DNA from: Sordariomycetes sp. S80-01Y
Taxonomy: Eukaryota; Ascomycota; Sordariomycetes
Length of the DNA: 64,000 nucleotides
Direction of reading: 5' to 3'
Assembly (NCBI GenBank): GCA_037042185.1
Contig: JAXQJY010000026.1
Coordinates: 558,001 to 622,000, forward strand
Shown: positions 28,687 through 40,479 of the stretch, one piece after another
Layout of the letters: every line of letters begins with the position of its first letter
Numbering within the stretch: the first letter of the stretch is position 1
Program-made: the position numbers and the translations under genes
Notes under the pieces: generated by a model
The model's input: the letters and a program-made list of their open reading frames with translations, nothing else
Told to the model about the DNA's origin: nothing
Databases searched by the model: none

Positions 28687-30049
28687 TCATCGCCAGTCCT
28701 CCTCATGAAAGACTTTTCTACTATCGTGCGGCGTAGCCACCGGCTCTGATGTAACTGTGACCTCTGTCGTTTTCCCGGTCTTTGCTCCAGGGCTGGCTGC
28801 TTCGCCGGAAATGACACTCTGGGTGTACGCTGTGCGGTGTCCTGGCACTGGCTGACTGTTCAAGTCGGTCTGGCTGTGCAGCTCCCAATGGCCGGTGCGG
28901 CGCTGACTTCGACCGTAGCCGTGACTCGTAGTCGCCGCTGATCTTCTGGTTGATCCCCATCCGAAACCCCATGTCTTGAACAGAGGGCGGTACGTCGCTA
29001 CGCAGGCGGCAATGATGCCTAGCGCAGGCTCCATGACAGACCATATTGCCACATCGCTAGTTTAATTAGTCAGAGAATCTGCACGTTCTCAAGAAAAGGT
29101 TCAACACTACTCACATCGAAACGTAAAGAAACTCGAGAGATGGTTGAAGCTTGGTAACGTAGGGCATGCGGACGATCAACACGACCCCAGCTCTAAGAAG
29201 ACAATCAGTCAACGTACCATAAGCAACGCAAATCTGATACTCACATCATACCTAGACTTAATAAGAAGGCTACGATGGCCTTCGTTCTCATGTTGATCTG
29301 GACACCCCAAAGGATGGGAATGGGTAGCAGGCCCAAGCACCAGTCCGACACAGCCGAGAAGACGCTATGCACGTACACCGATATCATGACAATTCTTTTG
29401 TCGATGCAAGAGCCTTCCGCCCCAAATACCTGTTTCCAGAAATATGACGGAGGGCTGCACTGGAATGCCATGACGAAGGCGAAGACGATAGACACGACCG
29501 CTATGACCGCAACATTGACCCATATGATGACCCGGTAGGCCTTCTTTGTCGTTATCCGCAGAAGGACGATGCAGACAGATGCCCGGATGGCGAGGGTAAT
29601 CGGTGCATACATTGCCTCGCACAGATACCACCCTAATAAAGACTTGGCTGCTTGGTTGGGTGTGTAGAGCTCCGAGACGTCCTGCCCGGTAGCTCCGTTG
29701 ACGACCCCGTCTATGGCGACTGCAGCATAGGCTGCATAGGCCCCCTATCCTTGAATATTAGCATCCTACTCCTACGTATGTCACTGAAGACGTGGATTGG
29801 TCTCACCATGGCCGCAAATATCAGATAGTCGTCGGACGTCACACGCCCAACCAGGAAGACCTTGACATATGCCCGTACTAGTGTCGCAGCCCCCGCAAGT
29901 GAGACAAAAACGAGTTGCACAAGAAGCAGCTCATGGCCGCGACTTGGCCTTTCTGCACCTGCAGCGTCCTTCATGCTGTCGGGTCGTATACGTGGAACGT
30001 GCGAAGGAACTGCAAATTTGGCAACGCTCACACCCACTACATGGTTCAT
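28687..30049 (-). CDS. PTH11-like integral membrane protein (fungal rhodopsin-type domain)
   Basis: Four minus-strand exons, 29807-30049, 29245-29744, 29115-29192 and 28687-29056; 396 aa. All three introns (62, 52 and 58 nt; GTGAGA or GTGAGT donors, TAG acceptors) restore frame: FAAM to GAYAAYAAV, LLSLGM to IAGVVLIVR, and LYVS to IDVAIWSVMEP. Seven hydrophobic segments follow an extracellular N-terminus, with the family signatures SDDYLIFAAM, LRITTKKAYR, CSPPSYFW and VMEPALGIIAACVATYRPLF. The Ser/Thr-rich cytoplasmic tail is about 85 residues. There is no CFEM domain. Relatives include the Magnaporthe surface sensor Pth11 and many orphan GPCR-like proteins. Ligand unknown. Confidence 0.85.
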
Positions 30050-30693
30050 ATGAATTGACGACTGGACTGGTTCGCCTCGGTCTGTCGCGTGGCCACCTCC
30101 GCATTCTTAAGCCTTTTGTTCGCAAGACGGGATGGAAGGGGTAATTGTCGCGGAGAATCATTAGCCTGCCGGCCGTTGCGGCCCATGATTCGAGAACAGG
30201 GCACGCCATGCAGCCACAAAACCCAAAGATCCTCGGCATGCAGGCCGAATCATGCACCAACAGTACTTGCACCAGTGGTCACATAACGCATGTTGAGCAC
30301 AATGGATGGAGTCAGTAGTGTTCAAATGAGATGTACTTGAACCAAGGCAATTTCTCCGGCGCAAGCTTCGTCGGCTAGACCTGGCTAAGCCGAGGCAACG
30401 ACTCATTAGGTTCGTGGCGGAAAGAAGTCAAGATTATGATGAGTGATGTGCTATTCCGCAGAAGCAATTAAGTAATTAGGCTAATACTTCAAGCTGTTTC
30501 GTCTCCCGCATTTGCTTTGGTGGCGCCCGCTTGCGACGCGAAGCTGGGGTCTTTCGGCCGCGGCTGAAGCCACCCCCTGACGCGTCTTGGGGTCGGAATG
30601 ACAGGTCTCCTAAGATGTGAATTTTCGAGTCTCTTGCAAAGCCTAACGCGAACGTGAAGAAGTTCCCTGAGGTGAAAGAGCGCCAGCTATTTT
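30050..30693. other. gene-free stretch
   Basis: About 640 bp between the PTH11-like promoter side and the 3' end of the epoxide hydrolase. No coding frame or repeat is supported. Confidence 0.35.
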
Positions 30694-31749
30694 CTACTGT
30701 AGAGTTGATGCCCAGTCACCAATGATCCGGCTCACGTTCTGAGCAGCTTGCCACAAAGCCCAATGTGAAGACACTACTTCGCCCCGAGTGAGGCCTTGTT
30801 CAAAGTACTTCTCCATACCGACCGACATCTCTGGTGGCAGTGCCGTATCCTGCGTGGCTCCGATGTACAACCCCGGCATTGTGAAGTTGAATTCACCAGC
30901 TCGCGCCAAAGGGAGCTCTTCGTAGAAATTAATCTTTGCCGTCCGATACCAGCTGAGGGGCCCCCGGGCCGTGTTTTCGAGGTATTCGCTGACGTAGTAC
31001 TCCATCAGCTGTTCTGGTACCAATGGCGAAGGCCCAAGATCCGGCAGATTATCCCAAATGAGGCCAGTGTATGAGTCAAATCCCATTTCGCCCTCGGGTG
31101 TTCTACCGCCGTAGAGCGCAGTCAGCATCTGCCATATCTTGGTCGCGCCTTGGAGCCTGAGATCGGTCGATGGTCTGCGCAGTTGGAGTTGGTATCCAAA
31201 AGTTGGCGTGATCCCCGCTTCAATCTGATCCTCCAAGTCGACGTATTCTGTGGTGGGCGGGAAGTACGGCGTGCAAACGCTGAAGATTCCTTTGAAGATG
31301 TCTGGGTGCCAAAGAGCGACGCGGTAGACCATGGCACCGCCCCAATCGTGACCGCCCAGAATGACCTGCTCGTCAGGTGCAACGCGCTGAATCAACTCCA
31401 CGAGATCATCAGACATGGTCCGCAGCGAGTACCTGCCCAAGCTCACAGGCGCGTTGGTTCGGCCATAACCAAGCATGTCTGGAGCAACAACCTGATACCC
31501 GATGGATGTCAGGTAAGGAATCTGGTATCGCCAGCCAAATGACAAGTCAGGAAAGCCATGCAATAGCACGACTGTTCCCTTCGGAGTACCGGACGGTTTC
31601 GATAGGAGATAGTGGTATGTGTTACATCCGATGTGTTCATAGTTTCGGGTGTGTTCAAAGCCGAGATCGAAAGGTTCTTCTTCCGCGGGCAGTGCATCGC
31701 AAGCTATCAAGAATTGCCCGAGAAGGGCGATTAGAGCCCAGAGTTTCAT
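30694..31749 (-). CDS. secreted epoxide hydrolase, alpha/beta-hydrolase fold
   Basis: Intronless, 351 aa. Signal peptide at about 1-19 (LWALIALLGQFLIACDA). The oxyanion-hole motif HGFPD is at 64-68, the nucleophile Asp135 is in GGHDWGG, and the catalytic His329 is in SSHWALWQ. Lid tyrosines are plausible in the region 150-280. Soluble epoxide hydrolases convert epoxides to diols via an Asp-ester intermediate. Asp rather than Ser at the nucleophile excludes an esterase. Secretion suggests action on plant or environmental epoxides, perhaps cutin epoxy-acids, and a cutinase gene lies 0.7 kb to the right. That link is inferred. Confidence 0.85.
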   Translation of the reverse strand: MKLWALIALLGQFLIACDALPAEEEPFDLGFEHTRNYEHIGCNTYHYLLSKPSGTPKGTVVLLHGFPDLSFGWRYQIPYLTSIGYQVVAPDMLGYGRTNAPVSLGRYSLRTMSDDLVELIQRVAPDEQVILGGHDWGGAMVYRVALWHPDIFKGIFSVCTPYFPPTTEYVDLEDQIEAGITPTFGYQLQLRRPSTDLRLQGATKIWQMLTALYGGRTPEGEMGFDSYTGLIWDNLPDLGPSPLVPEQLMEYYVSEYLENTARGPLSWYRTAKINFYEELPLARAGEFNFTMPGLYIGATQDTALPPEMSVGMEKYFEQGLTRGEVVSSHWALWQAAQNVSRIIGDWASTLQ

Positions 31750-32449
31750 AGTGTTTGAGGTGTCGCGAGTTGGGGTTATACACTGAGTGCTGTGATATTG
31801 GCTAGGGATTCGGCACCTTTGTAGTTATAGCAAAATTCTAACCCAAGCCAAGGCCTCGGTTCTCTTCAGTTATCTGTGGTACCTGTCAAACCCCCATGGA
31901 TCCTTTCAATTTACTTTGCGCTAGGCCAGTAGACCCTCAATAGGAGCAACGAGGCCATGTTTAACCGTTACGGGGAATCCGCAAGAATCGCCCGATCGGG
32001 CAGGGGAATTCAGGGGGCAGTCTCCAGTCATTGGCTCGGAAATTCGGGACCTATGCGCAAAGCGGCTGGCCTTACGTAGGCAGATCTGATATGCGGCTGG
32101 GTTCAGGCTTGGCGCCGGTCCCTGAGACGGACCAGGGCCCAGGCAACTTGGGCTTTGATTGCCACCATGAAACGAGACCAGCACCAGGTTGCTTACTGCT
32201 TGAGTTGCTAAGCTCCCTCGTATGCCATAGATTTACTTCACAACCTGGATAGGGAATCTCAAACATCAACTTAATCGATTGGGAAATATCAATAGCGAAA
32301 TTGCTCAGGTCATCACACACTATACCATTTCCAACAGCAATGCTAGCAACTTCTAGAGGCTTCACGCCCAAAGACTTGTATGTTCGCAACTAGCTCCCTT
32401 CTCACGACCATCTGTATCGCACTCAAACGGGGCCAGCCTTGAAATTACA
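31750..32449. other. gene-free stretch
   Basis: About 700 bp without a supported gene. It contains the promoter of the epoxide hydrolase on the left and the cutinase 3' UTR on the right. Confidence 0.35.
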
Positions 32450-33357
32450 TCAGGACCGAGCGGTCGCCCGAGGAGCGCCGGGGAGGCCGATGGTGGTCGA
32501 CGGTGGAAGGGGATTTCCTTGAAATGCTGCTGCGAGGAACTCGACCGTGCGGTCAATCCAGGCAGGCCTGATGTACGTCAGGTGCCAGAAAACGCAGCTC
32601 CCTTGGTCACAAGTCTGTTATGGAATCGTTAGCAGCAACCAAAGCACATTAGAAGAGAAGCCTACAGCATCGCCCTCGGCGCAGTTTTGCAGCAGCTTCT
32701 GCCGCAGCGGCGCCGGGAAATCTTCCCCAGACGAATATCTCAAGTACGGGTCTCCGAACATAGCAAGTGCAACGATGCGGTCGTAGAGGTCTTCCGGAAT
32801 ATCCTCTGCAGCTCTGTGCATGATTGTCGCTCCTTGGGAGTATCCGACGAGGGCGAATGTCTGGTCGGGGCAGGCCTCGGCTTGGCTAACAATGCGATTC
32901 ACGACATCTCTACGGCCGCGAATGCCGCCAATGATGACGCTGGAACTCGCCGGATACTATATGCCGTGAGCCTTCTAATCTAATGATGCATTAAGAGAGC
33001 CCCGAAAGGGTCGCCTACTTGGACTGGATAGCCACGCGAGCCAGGGAGGATTTCTGTCAGGTTGCTTATGACGGGATCCCCGACAATGACGCCGAATTTC
33101 CCACCCTCAGCGAAGTTCGGCTCGCTTGTACCACGAGCTGCACAATGTCAGAAGAGCTTTAGCCCATACTCTTATAATTCAAACTCACCAACGAGAACTT
33201 CGAAGTCCGAACAGCCGGGAGGGATATCATTCGGGTTAATAGGCACTGGTTCACCAATCTCTACGCCAGTTTCGGGAAGCTCTGGGCACTCTGCGTCCTG
33301 AGCCGACGCCAGTTGGCCCAGAGCAAAAGCAACCTTCAAAATATTCGCGGCGTGCAT
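32450..33357 (-). CDS. cutinase-family serine esterase
   Basis: Four minus-strand exons, 33189-33357, 33019-33137, 32666-32956 and 32450-32614; 247 aa. Three short introns (51, 62 and 51 nt) each restore frame. Signal peptide MHAANILKVAFALGQLASA. The triad is clear: Ser136 in GYSQG, Asp192 in the disulfide loop CAEGDATC (same C-x3-D-x2-C spacing as Fusarium cutinase) and His204 in FWHLTY. RGTSEPNF is the oxyanion strand. Enzymes of this family release cutin monomers or deacetylate xylan. The C-terminus is extended by about 25 Pro/Ala/Thr-rich residues. A TATA box lies about 100 bp upstream. Confidence 0.85.
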
Positions 33358-34401
33358 GGTAGCGGTTTTGGTTGTGTACTTGGTTATGATAGCTTCGAGA
33401 TGTTGTCTTGGAAAGGTTCTGTAGTCCCTACTCGATGTTAAGGGCATCAAGAAGCCTTTATATGTTTCCCGCCCTCATTGTATTGTGCTATTCATTATGA
33501 GGTGTTTCATGCCATGGATATCCCCAGTGAGTTCCAAATAAAATCATTAGAATGATGCTTCTCCGCTGCCCAGTTCGGACATTTTCGCGAGGGAGTGCAT
33601 CCCCACGAGCAGTGCCGAGCGGGGTCGGAAGAGCGGCAGTTTGTGATGAGACCAACTAAGCGTCTGCAAGCCGTCGTAGGCTCGCCAGGTCCCATCAAAA
33701 GCATCTTCGCGTCGTTGTTCGAAATATTCGGTATGGTGGATTGGGCTGCTGCACATCCCCTTCCCCCAAACCACGCTAGTGCCAGCCAATCGCATTACAG
33801 TCCACCTGAACCGAGGCTTCGAGGAAGTTGGCATCATCCGCTCCCGATCATGTCTAGGTAGCAGAGTTCTAACGGAACTCCTACATGCTGTGAATTGGAA
33901 ATATATTCCGGGTTACACCATCCAATGAGAACTACGTTAGAGCGGGGGTGATCAAATAATACGGCCGAGGCAGTATTGTCTGCTAACCCTTCGCAAGTGA
34001 TGGCTTGCCCGATGTGAAAGAGCCCCGAGAATGTGAATCTTCTATACTCAGGATGATCACAGTCAGATCTGCAAACGCAGGCTGAGAGTGTGGGAAGATC
34101 TACCGTCAACATCGTCTAAGCCTCACACCAGAGCCTAACCCAACAGCAGCGATCGAGGACTTAGTTCACCGTTGACCCCTTTACCGTCTTAGTAGGCCGA
34201 AAGAAAGATGCATGATCAGGTTCTATTGACCTAGTTCCTGCCTTGGGGGACCAAAGAATACAAGAGGAGTGAAAGATGGAGGATGATGACAAGGGCAGTT
34301 CAAAACTTGAGTCATGGAAAGGCACCTTGAAAAGGGGTATTGAAATTTGATTGAAGAGAGGCGCTTTCTATAATAATGAAATAATGAAACATGTTGTACT
34401 G
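33358..34401. promoter_or_regulatory. gene-free stretch with cutinase TATA box
   Basis: On the minus strand TATAAAG (33456-33462) lies about 100 bp upstream of the cutinase ATG. The remaining 0.9 kb contains no frame that I support, and ends with the 3' UTR of the nucleotide-sugar dehydrogenase. Confidence 0.45.
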
Positions 34402-35843
34402 TCAGGGACACCACCATTCAACACAGCCGCTCTCCAGCCCTTCTAGCAACTCAAAATCAATTCCGTCTTGACGCATAGCAACCACAACAAGATCAAACTC
34501 CTTGAGCCACTTGCCACTCCACTCGTGAAGCTTCTGAATGAAGGGAACAGCCTTTTGCTCGACTAGCGGATCCGCAAACCAGACTTCGGCATGGCCGGTC
34601 TTCTTGAGCTCCCTAGCCAGCTGAAGGCCTGGTGAGTAGCTCAGAGTGCTCTGCCCCTTCTTGAAGCCCACACCAACCACAAGCACCCTGGCTCGTCTCC
34701 CGCCGCTTTTGGATTTCTGCTTCAGGCGGCCTGCGTACTTTCTCGCAATGGAGGAAGGCCTGTCGTTCATAGTCTCCGCAGCTCGCCGTAGCAGAGGCAT
34801 TTCGCATCCTGAGAGGAGGTACCATGGATTGACAGGAATGCAGTGACCGCCAACACCAAGTCCAGGCTTGTAGTCCATGTAGCCGAACGGCTTGGAGGCA
34901 GCTGCGCTGCAGACTTCATAGGGATCAATTGCAAGGCTGCTGCATGCATCCGCCATCTCATTGGCGTAAGCAATGTTGATCATGCGCTGACAATTCTCGT
35001 AGAGTTTGGTGAACTCGGCTACTTCGGGGCGCGATACGGGCACCAGCCTTTCGAAAATTGGAGCGTAGAGTCGGGTGATCGCCGCTAGCGAGCCAGGGCA
35101 GACATCGTCCAGACCGGAGATGACCTTGGGAATAAGTCGCGCGGGGGGTTCTGTCCGGCCAGGATCCACTCTCTGTGAAAGGAGAGACAGTGTTAGTGCG
35201 GGAATTCCACGTGTTATCGCCGAGACCGTCTGAGTCTACTCACCTCTGGGGACATTCCAGCGAAGCACCCGCGAGCCTTGGCAAGCGGGCCGAGAAGTTC
35301 TCTCGTCATGCCAACGGCAACCGAGCTCTCGATAACAACGGTAGCACCGGCTCGAGCATATTTGAAAGTTGTCTCAAGAGCATCCTTGAGGTACGAAATG
35401 TCAATGGTCTTGTCGGGCAGCAGAAGGGTTGGCACCGATATGAGGTAGTGTGTCGCGTTGGCCAGGTGCTCATGCGAAGTAGTGAACTCCACGTGAGGAT
35501 TCGCAGAAAATTCTGTATCAGACTTTAGGGATTGTATGCGACTTTCGGAGAGGTCGAAGCCGAGGACGTCCCAGTGCCGTGAGAAGTTACTGACGAGGTG
35601 TGTGCCGACGTAGCCCACGCCGATCACAGCAACGAGGGGTCGTGTCTCAGGGCTAATGATATCCTGGAATTCGGTAACTGATGCAGAAGCGTCGAAGGGA
35701 TAGTTGATCTTGGACTCTTTGGTTGGGGTCTCTGGTGGAGTGAGCGGCAGGATGTCGATGGCGAAGTTGGTGTCCTTGGGCCCAGGTGACACCGATACAC
35801 CTTGGCCACATGGCGGTGTCTCGGGCCTCAAGACTTGTGTCAT
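34402..35843 (-). CDS. nucleotide-sugar 6-dehydrogenase, WecC/WbpA (UDP-HexNAc) type
   Basis: Exons 35244-35843 and 34402-35172; 456 aa. The 71-nt intron (GTGAGT...CACAG) joins GMSPE to RVDPGR. The N-terminal 65 residues are a Pro/Thr-rich extension. The NAD motif GVGYVG is at 75-80. The active-site cysteine (C311) is in GVGGHCIPVNPWYLL. That version is typical of UDP-N-acetylhexosamine dehydrogenases (WecC, WbpA, TviB), whereas UDP-glucose dehydrogenase has GGSCFPKD. The predicted product is a UDP-HexNAc-uronic acid by two NAD-dependent oxidations. It is head-to-head with a processive GT2, suggesting precursor supply for a polysaccharide. A CATAAAAG sequence lies about 100 bp upstream. Confidence 0.82.
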
Positions 35844-37263
35844 TTCTCAAGAATGTGTAAGAGAACACGCAAAACTGGTGATGTAAATGGAGACTTCGAG
35901 ACAACCCTGCTGATGTCCTTTTTGACCAGGGTCCCAGTCCACCCTTTTATGATATTGATCCGACATATCATCTTCAACGACTCACAACTACCCCAACAAA
36001 TGCTATAGAATTCGTCTCCAAGCCACCTTCTGACCGCAACAGGCTCAATATTGGAAGAAAATTTCTCCTTTGGAGTCCAGACCCCATTCTCGCCGACGGC
36101 TTCGTCGTCTTTGTCGAGCCAAGGAGGTCGAGCCAAGAAGCAAGCGGACGCTTCGAGGCAGATGCCCGGGAAGGGGCCAGCCAACTTCTATCAGATGTCA
36201 GTGTAAGTGCCGCTCGATCACCGATCCATGTTATCAATGTCGATGTGCACGCTTGCGGATTTGTAACAGTCAAGGGCTCAGACTGCCCCCGGGACCGAGA
36301 CTAGGGTGTTCGCGCACCACCACGTTGTGCTTGCACACGCAGCTTGGCAGAATAGACTTTACGCTTATCCTTATAGATTCCTTCTGGAAATATTTCGGAG
36401 TCTAAAGCCAACGTCCTTGGCGGGTGCGGCGGGTGGCGGGCGGGAAAAAATGCCACATCCGGCGCTTGACGCCGTCATGCACATTCCAGCCGAGGATGCC
36501 ATGTGTCGCTTGTGCAGGCTCGGGCAACGTGCTCCCTACGCCTCAGACACTAAGACATGACTCGCAAAGTATTCTGGCAAGTGATGCCCAGGCACACTGT
36601 CCATTTGTGGTTAGATAACTCCGTAGAGTCTGCGGCTGTGGGCAATGTACAAGCCCGAGCTACGACGAAGTTGCCGCTAGCAGGTAATGCACCAATAAAC
36701 ACGCGGAGCGCATGAACCTCTCTGGAATGTGATTGCCCTGAGAATCTGGCGGGTGTGCAGCAGGGCGGCACTTACACTCGGGAGCAACCTGTAGCTGTCA
36801 CTACCCGCCTGTCTAAGAGAGACGCGTTCTAGACCAGCCCAAGTGAGCTTCCCATCCCATGACCCCGACGCCGGACGAAAGCGAACTCTATGGAGTCTTT
36901 TCTATCCATTCGGATACAGCCGTTGATTCTTTCGATGCAACCAAGTTGACCGATTCGAACGAGGTTCGGCGTGACCCCCCGAACCGGCGAGCTCGTATGT
37001 AGACAAGAATTCCTTGGACTCTTCGTTCTAGGTCTGCTTCTGAGAACATTAACCTTTTAGAGAAAATTTTGTTCTTGGAGACGATGGAGATTTCGGCGAA
37101 GGTCCGCTGTTTTCTGGGCGCAGTAGAAGAGAGCTTGGCAGCATGGCGCCTCCTCGTAAAGACAGGCTGACACCCATTGCCAATATCAGCTAGCAGTTGG
37201 AACTCAAGTAAACCTCTATTGAAAGCCTCTCGTTGTTTAGCCTCTTCTTCTTCTGCATTGACA
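35844..37263. other. divergent promoter between dehydrogenase and GT2
   Basis: 1.4 kb between head-to-head genes. No open frame is convincing. It probably contains both promoters and a long 5' UTR for the GT2. A C-to-T/G-rich patch with a GGCGGGTGCGGCGGG-like run lies near 36420-36450. Confidence 0.4.
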
Positions 37264-39328
37264 ATGGCACTCTCGTCGACTATTGACGATGCGGCTTTTA
37301 CGCCGAAGAACTACAGCCGCCCCTTTTCCGAAGAAGCGGCCGCGGAGCCCACGCGCCCTCCTCTGGCAGTGTTGCAGCCTACCCAATCCAGGAAGCACGC
37401 TGAGAGATCGGAGTCTCTGCCCCAGTCTGCCCCTGCTCCTACCCAGGTATGCTCATCGTAACCCTCTTTGAGACGTAGTGGACTAAGATAGTCAACAGGC
37501 ACAATGTCAAAGCGCCCGTGCAAAGTCGACACCAGCGCGTCCAGAAACAGCTTCTAGTTCAGGCTTGAAGTCATCATATCCTAGTTTCCGTTCTTTCTGG
37601 AGCCACAGGAGATCTTCCACTTCGTCATCAAACGGCTCGACGCAGACTCGCGCCTCAGTCAAATCCTTCCGATCAACCTCTTCGCATTCACCCCTGTACA
37701 TGTTCAAGAATGCGATGAAGTCTGGGAAGCAACTGCCGTTCGAGCAGCCTTCTCTCACTGACGAACAGTTTGAGACATTCGCTAAACTCACAAGCGATCA
37801 ACAATTACTTCGCAAGCCTGGGACATGGAGGAAGGTTGTTGGTCGCTTCTTGTACTTCACCGTTGTCCTCTGCTTCATATACTTCTTTCTTGTCGGGAAG
37901 CCCCTATGGGTTGGTGCAATTCACTGGTTCTGGCGCTTTTACAACGGCGAGCTTGTCGAGCATTCTATATGGGGAATGTTCGCCTTCATTATTGCCGGCA
38001 CGCATAGGAACATTCTTCCGCAGCTGCTGTGCACTTTCGACAGGGGCATACCAGGCTCGGATCCGGAGAAGCCTCGCGATGCCTCAGAATGCTGCATCGT
38101 CATCCCATGCTACAAGGCCGCGGAGACACTTCGCGCCACCATTCCGGCTTGCCTGAAGATTTTCCGACCAGAGCAGATCTTTATCATTGCCAATGGAAAT
38201 TCGCCAACACCGCTAGACCACACAGCAGACGTCTGCGCTGAATTCGGCGTCCGCCATTTCTGGGTTCCTGTGGGCAGCAAAATTACAGCAGAGTTTGTTG
38301 GTGTTGCTGTCGCCAGAGAGTACAAGTATGTCATGCTTATCGACGACGATGTCCTCCTGCCAGAGAACCTCCCTTTGCCGACGCATCATTTTGATGATTG
38401 CGACGCGAAAAACAGAGTTGCTTGCGTTGGGTACACCATCAAGAGCGTAGGAGCCCAGTCCTCGCGGGGTACTCTTATGCAGCAGGCACAAGACTTCGAG
38501 TACAAAGTCTCGGGACTGGCAAAGGTGCTGCAAACACATTATGGAAGTGTTGTCTTCCCGCACGGAGCCATCGCCCTATGGCGTCGGGACGTTTTGGAGA
38601 AGATCTTCCACGCCCATCCAGGATATCACATTTCAGAGGATTGGTATCTCGGTCACACGGCTAGATGTGCCGGCTACCGTATGGTCATGACCTCGCAGAT
38701 ATTTGTCGAAACCGAGACGCCGCCGAGTCTCTTCCCGCCAATCTTTCGACGCAAGGGCGATGGCGGCTCGAGGGGCGGCTATGGCGAGATGAGTATTTAC
38801 AAACAACGCTTCTACCGGTGGAACTTCTTCTTCCTGTTTCGGATATACAACAACCTGTTGTACATTTTGCTGAGCTGGAGGCTTGGATGGCGTGAGATCA
38901 TTACTAAGATTTACGTCTTTGGTGAGTGCTATGACTCGTTGATCCGCCTGATTGCCCCAGTGGTGTTACCGGTTGCTCTGGTTGCGAGTTGGCGGCTCAC
39001 ACTCATCGTGACCGGCGCACTCATGGTTGTCAACTGGGGTATCATTTTGTTCTTCAACCTCATTCATCTGGGGCTATTGCGTAGGGGAAGACCGGATAAC
39101 GAAATGGTCCCATGGATCGCATTTTTCCCATATATTTGGCTCAAATTCGCCATGGTTTGGGTCAATGTGGCGAGCGTCTATTGGAGCATCTACGAGTACG
39201 CGTTCTTCTTCACGCAGCAGCATCTGATGGTGACAGAGAACGTCTTGGCATGGCAAGTTATCCGCGAGAGCAATCGAGGTACGGTCCAAGTGGTGGCAGC
39301 AGCGGAACCATCTGTTCTAGTGGCCTAA
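37264..39328 (+). CDS. processive family-2 glycosyltransferase (polysaccharide synthase, Cps1/Gt2-like)
   Basis: Exons 37264-37446 and 37499-39328; 670 aa. The 52-nt intron (GTATGC...CAG) links PAPTQ to AQCQSAR in frame. The Ser/Thr/Pro-rich cytosolic N-terminus (1-150) is followed by about two TM segments, then the GT-A domain with DDD (343-345), SEDWYLG (ED at 441-442) and the processivity motif QRFYRW (497-502). Three to five more TM helices complete the protein. This resembles the single-copy fungal GT2 linked to hyphal growth on surfaces in Zymoseptoria and Fusarium and to Neurospora cps-1. The polymer made is unknown. The neighbouring WecC-type dehydrogenase hints at an N-acetylhexosaminuronate-containing chain (inference). 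Confidence 0.85.
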
Positions 39329-39803
39329 TAGATAGGAATTCACCATGGCTCAAATAATACTGGTGAATAACACTGGTCGGAGCTAATATGACATCTGCAT
39401 ATCGTGTATTTCCTTCATCCCAAAACAGACTGATCCAATTAGTAGTCTTTCCTTTCGGCTCTAGTGCCCAATAACCATAGCATTGCGAGTGACACTCTTC
39501 TGCACCAAAATCGTTGAAATCCTTACATCACTAGCGGCATCTTTTGGAACCTAGTTGCGCCTCGTCCTGCCGGCATTAATCATAAGTATACTTTGGAAAA
39601 AGAAAATCCAGTTAGCACAGGGTTTCCGCGGGCTGATGTACGTGCAAGATGTTGTCACCCACACCAATTACTGAGAGAAGTCTTACATACTCGTGAGATG
39701 GTTGTATTGGGCTTTATCATTTGTGTTGGATATCTACGTCGACGCTTTGTAGGAAATCCCGAGCAGCAGAAGCAAACTCTCCATCTCTTAATACTGGACC
39801 CAT
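39329..39803. other. convergent intergenic region
   Basis: 475 bp holding the 3' UTRs of the GT2 and of the GPI protein. Nothing else is recognised. Confidence 0.35.
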
Positions 39804-40479
39804 TTACAAGGCCAGAACGGCAGCCGCGGCAATTGCACCACCAACCTTAGCCATAGCGTGACCCGTTGGGAGAGGCGCAACATTGTCAGAGTTCGTGGAG
39901 GTCGAATCGCCCCCAGTCTCCTGAGCACCATCGCTATCGCCCCCAGTCGTGGTTGCACCTTCGTCAGCAGAGTTGGTAGGCTCAGCTGTTGTTGATGCAG
40001 GCGAGTCTGTGGCCGTACCAGAAGCCTCAGACATGGCCGACTTGGAGGCCGCGGAGACGCGCTCGGAGTAGTCGCTGGCAGAAAAGGGGATCTTCTCGCC
40101 ACACATGTCATCGAAAGAATCCCTCTTGCGCTTGTCGTCACAGAAGGGGAAGCAATCGCTGCGGATTTCGGAATCGGAGGCAATCGAACTGATGACATCG
40201 ACTTCGCCGTCGCCGCGGTCGACGGAGTACTTGTTGGTGCAGCAGTAGCCGTCGTCGTTGTTGATGTGTCCGGAGCCCCAGCAGCAGTAGATCTTTTGGC
40301 TGTTGCCAAATTGGTTGGTGCTCCAGCCATCAGGGCACTCGCTCTACAGAACCCCGAGTCAGTCAAATGCCAAAGAATCCTCGGGTTGAAGGAGGTTTTC
40401 TTACGCCGTCGAAGGAGATGGTCACCGCAGTCGCAGCACCAGCCATCACAGCCGTGAGAGCAGCAAGACGGAGAGCCAT
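39804..40479 (-). CDS. GPI-anchored cysteine-rich secreted protein
   Basis: Exons 40405-40479 and 39804-40343; 204 aa. The 61-nt intron (GTAAGA...TAG) falls just after the signal peptide and joins SFDG to SECPDGW. A signal peptide (residues 1-18), a compact cysteine-rich domain of about 90 residues (CPDG, IYCCWG, GYCC, SDCFPFCDD, MCGEK; nine cysteines), a Ser/Thr/Gly/Asp-rich stalk of about 80 residues and a hydrophobic C-terminus (GGAIAAAAVLAL) after a likely omega-site. This layout is typical of fungal wall or membrane surface proteins. The domain family is not recognised. No CFEM pattern of eight cysteines is apparent. Confidence 0.78.
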
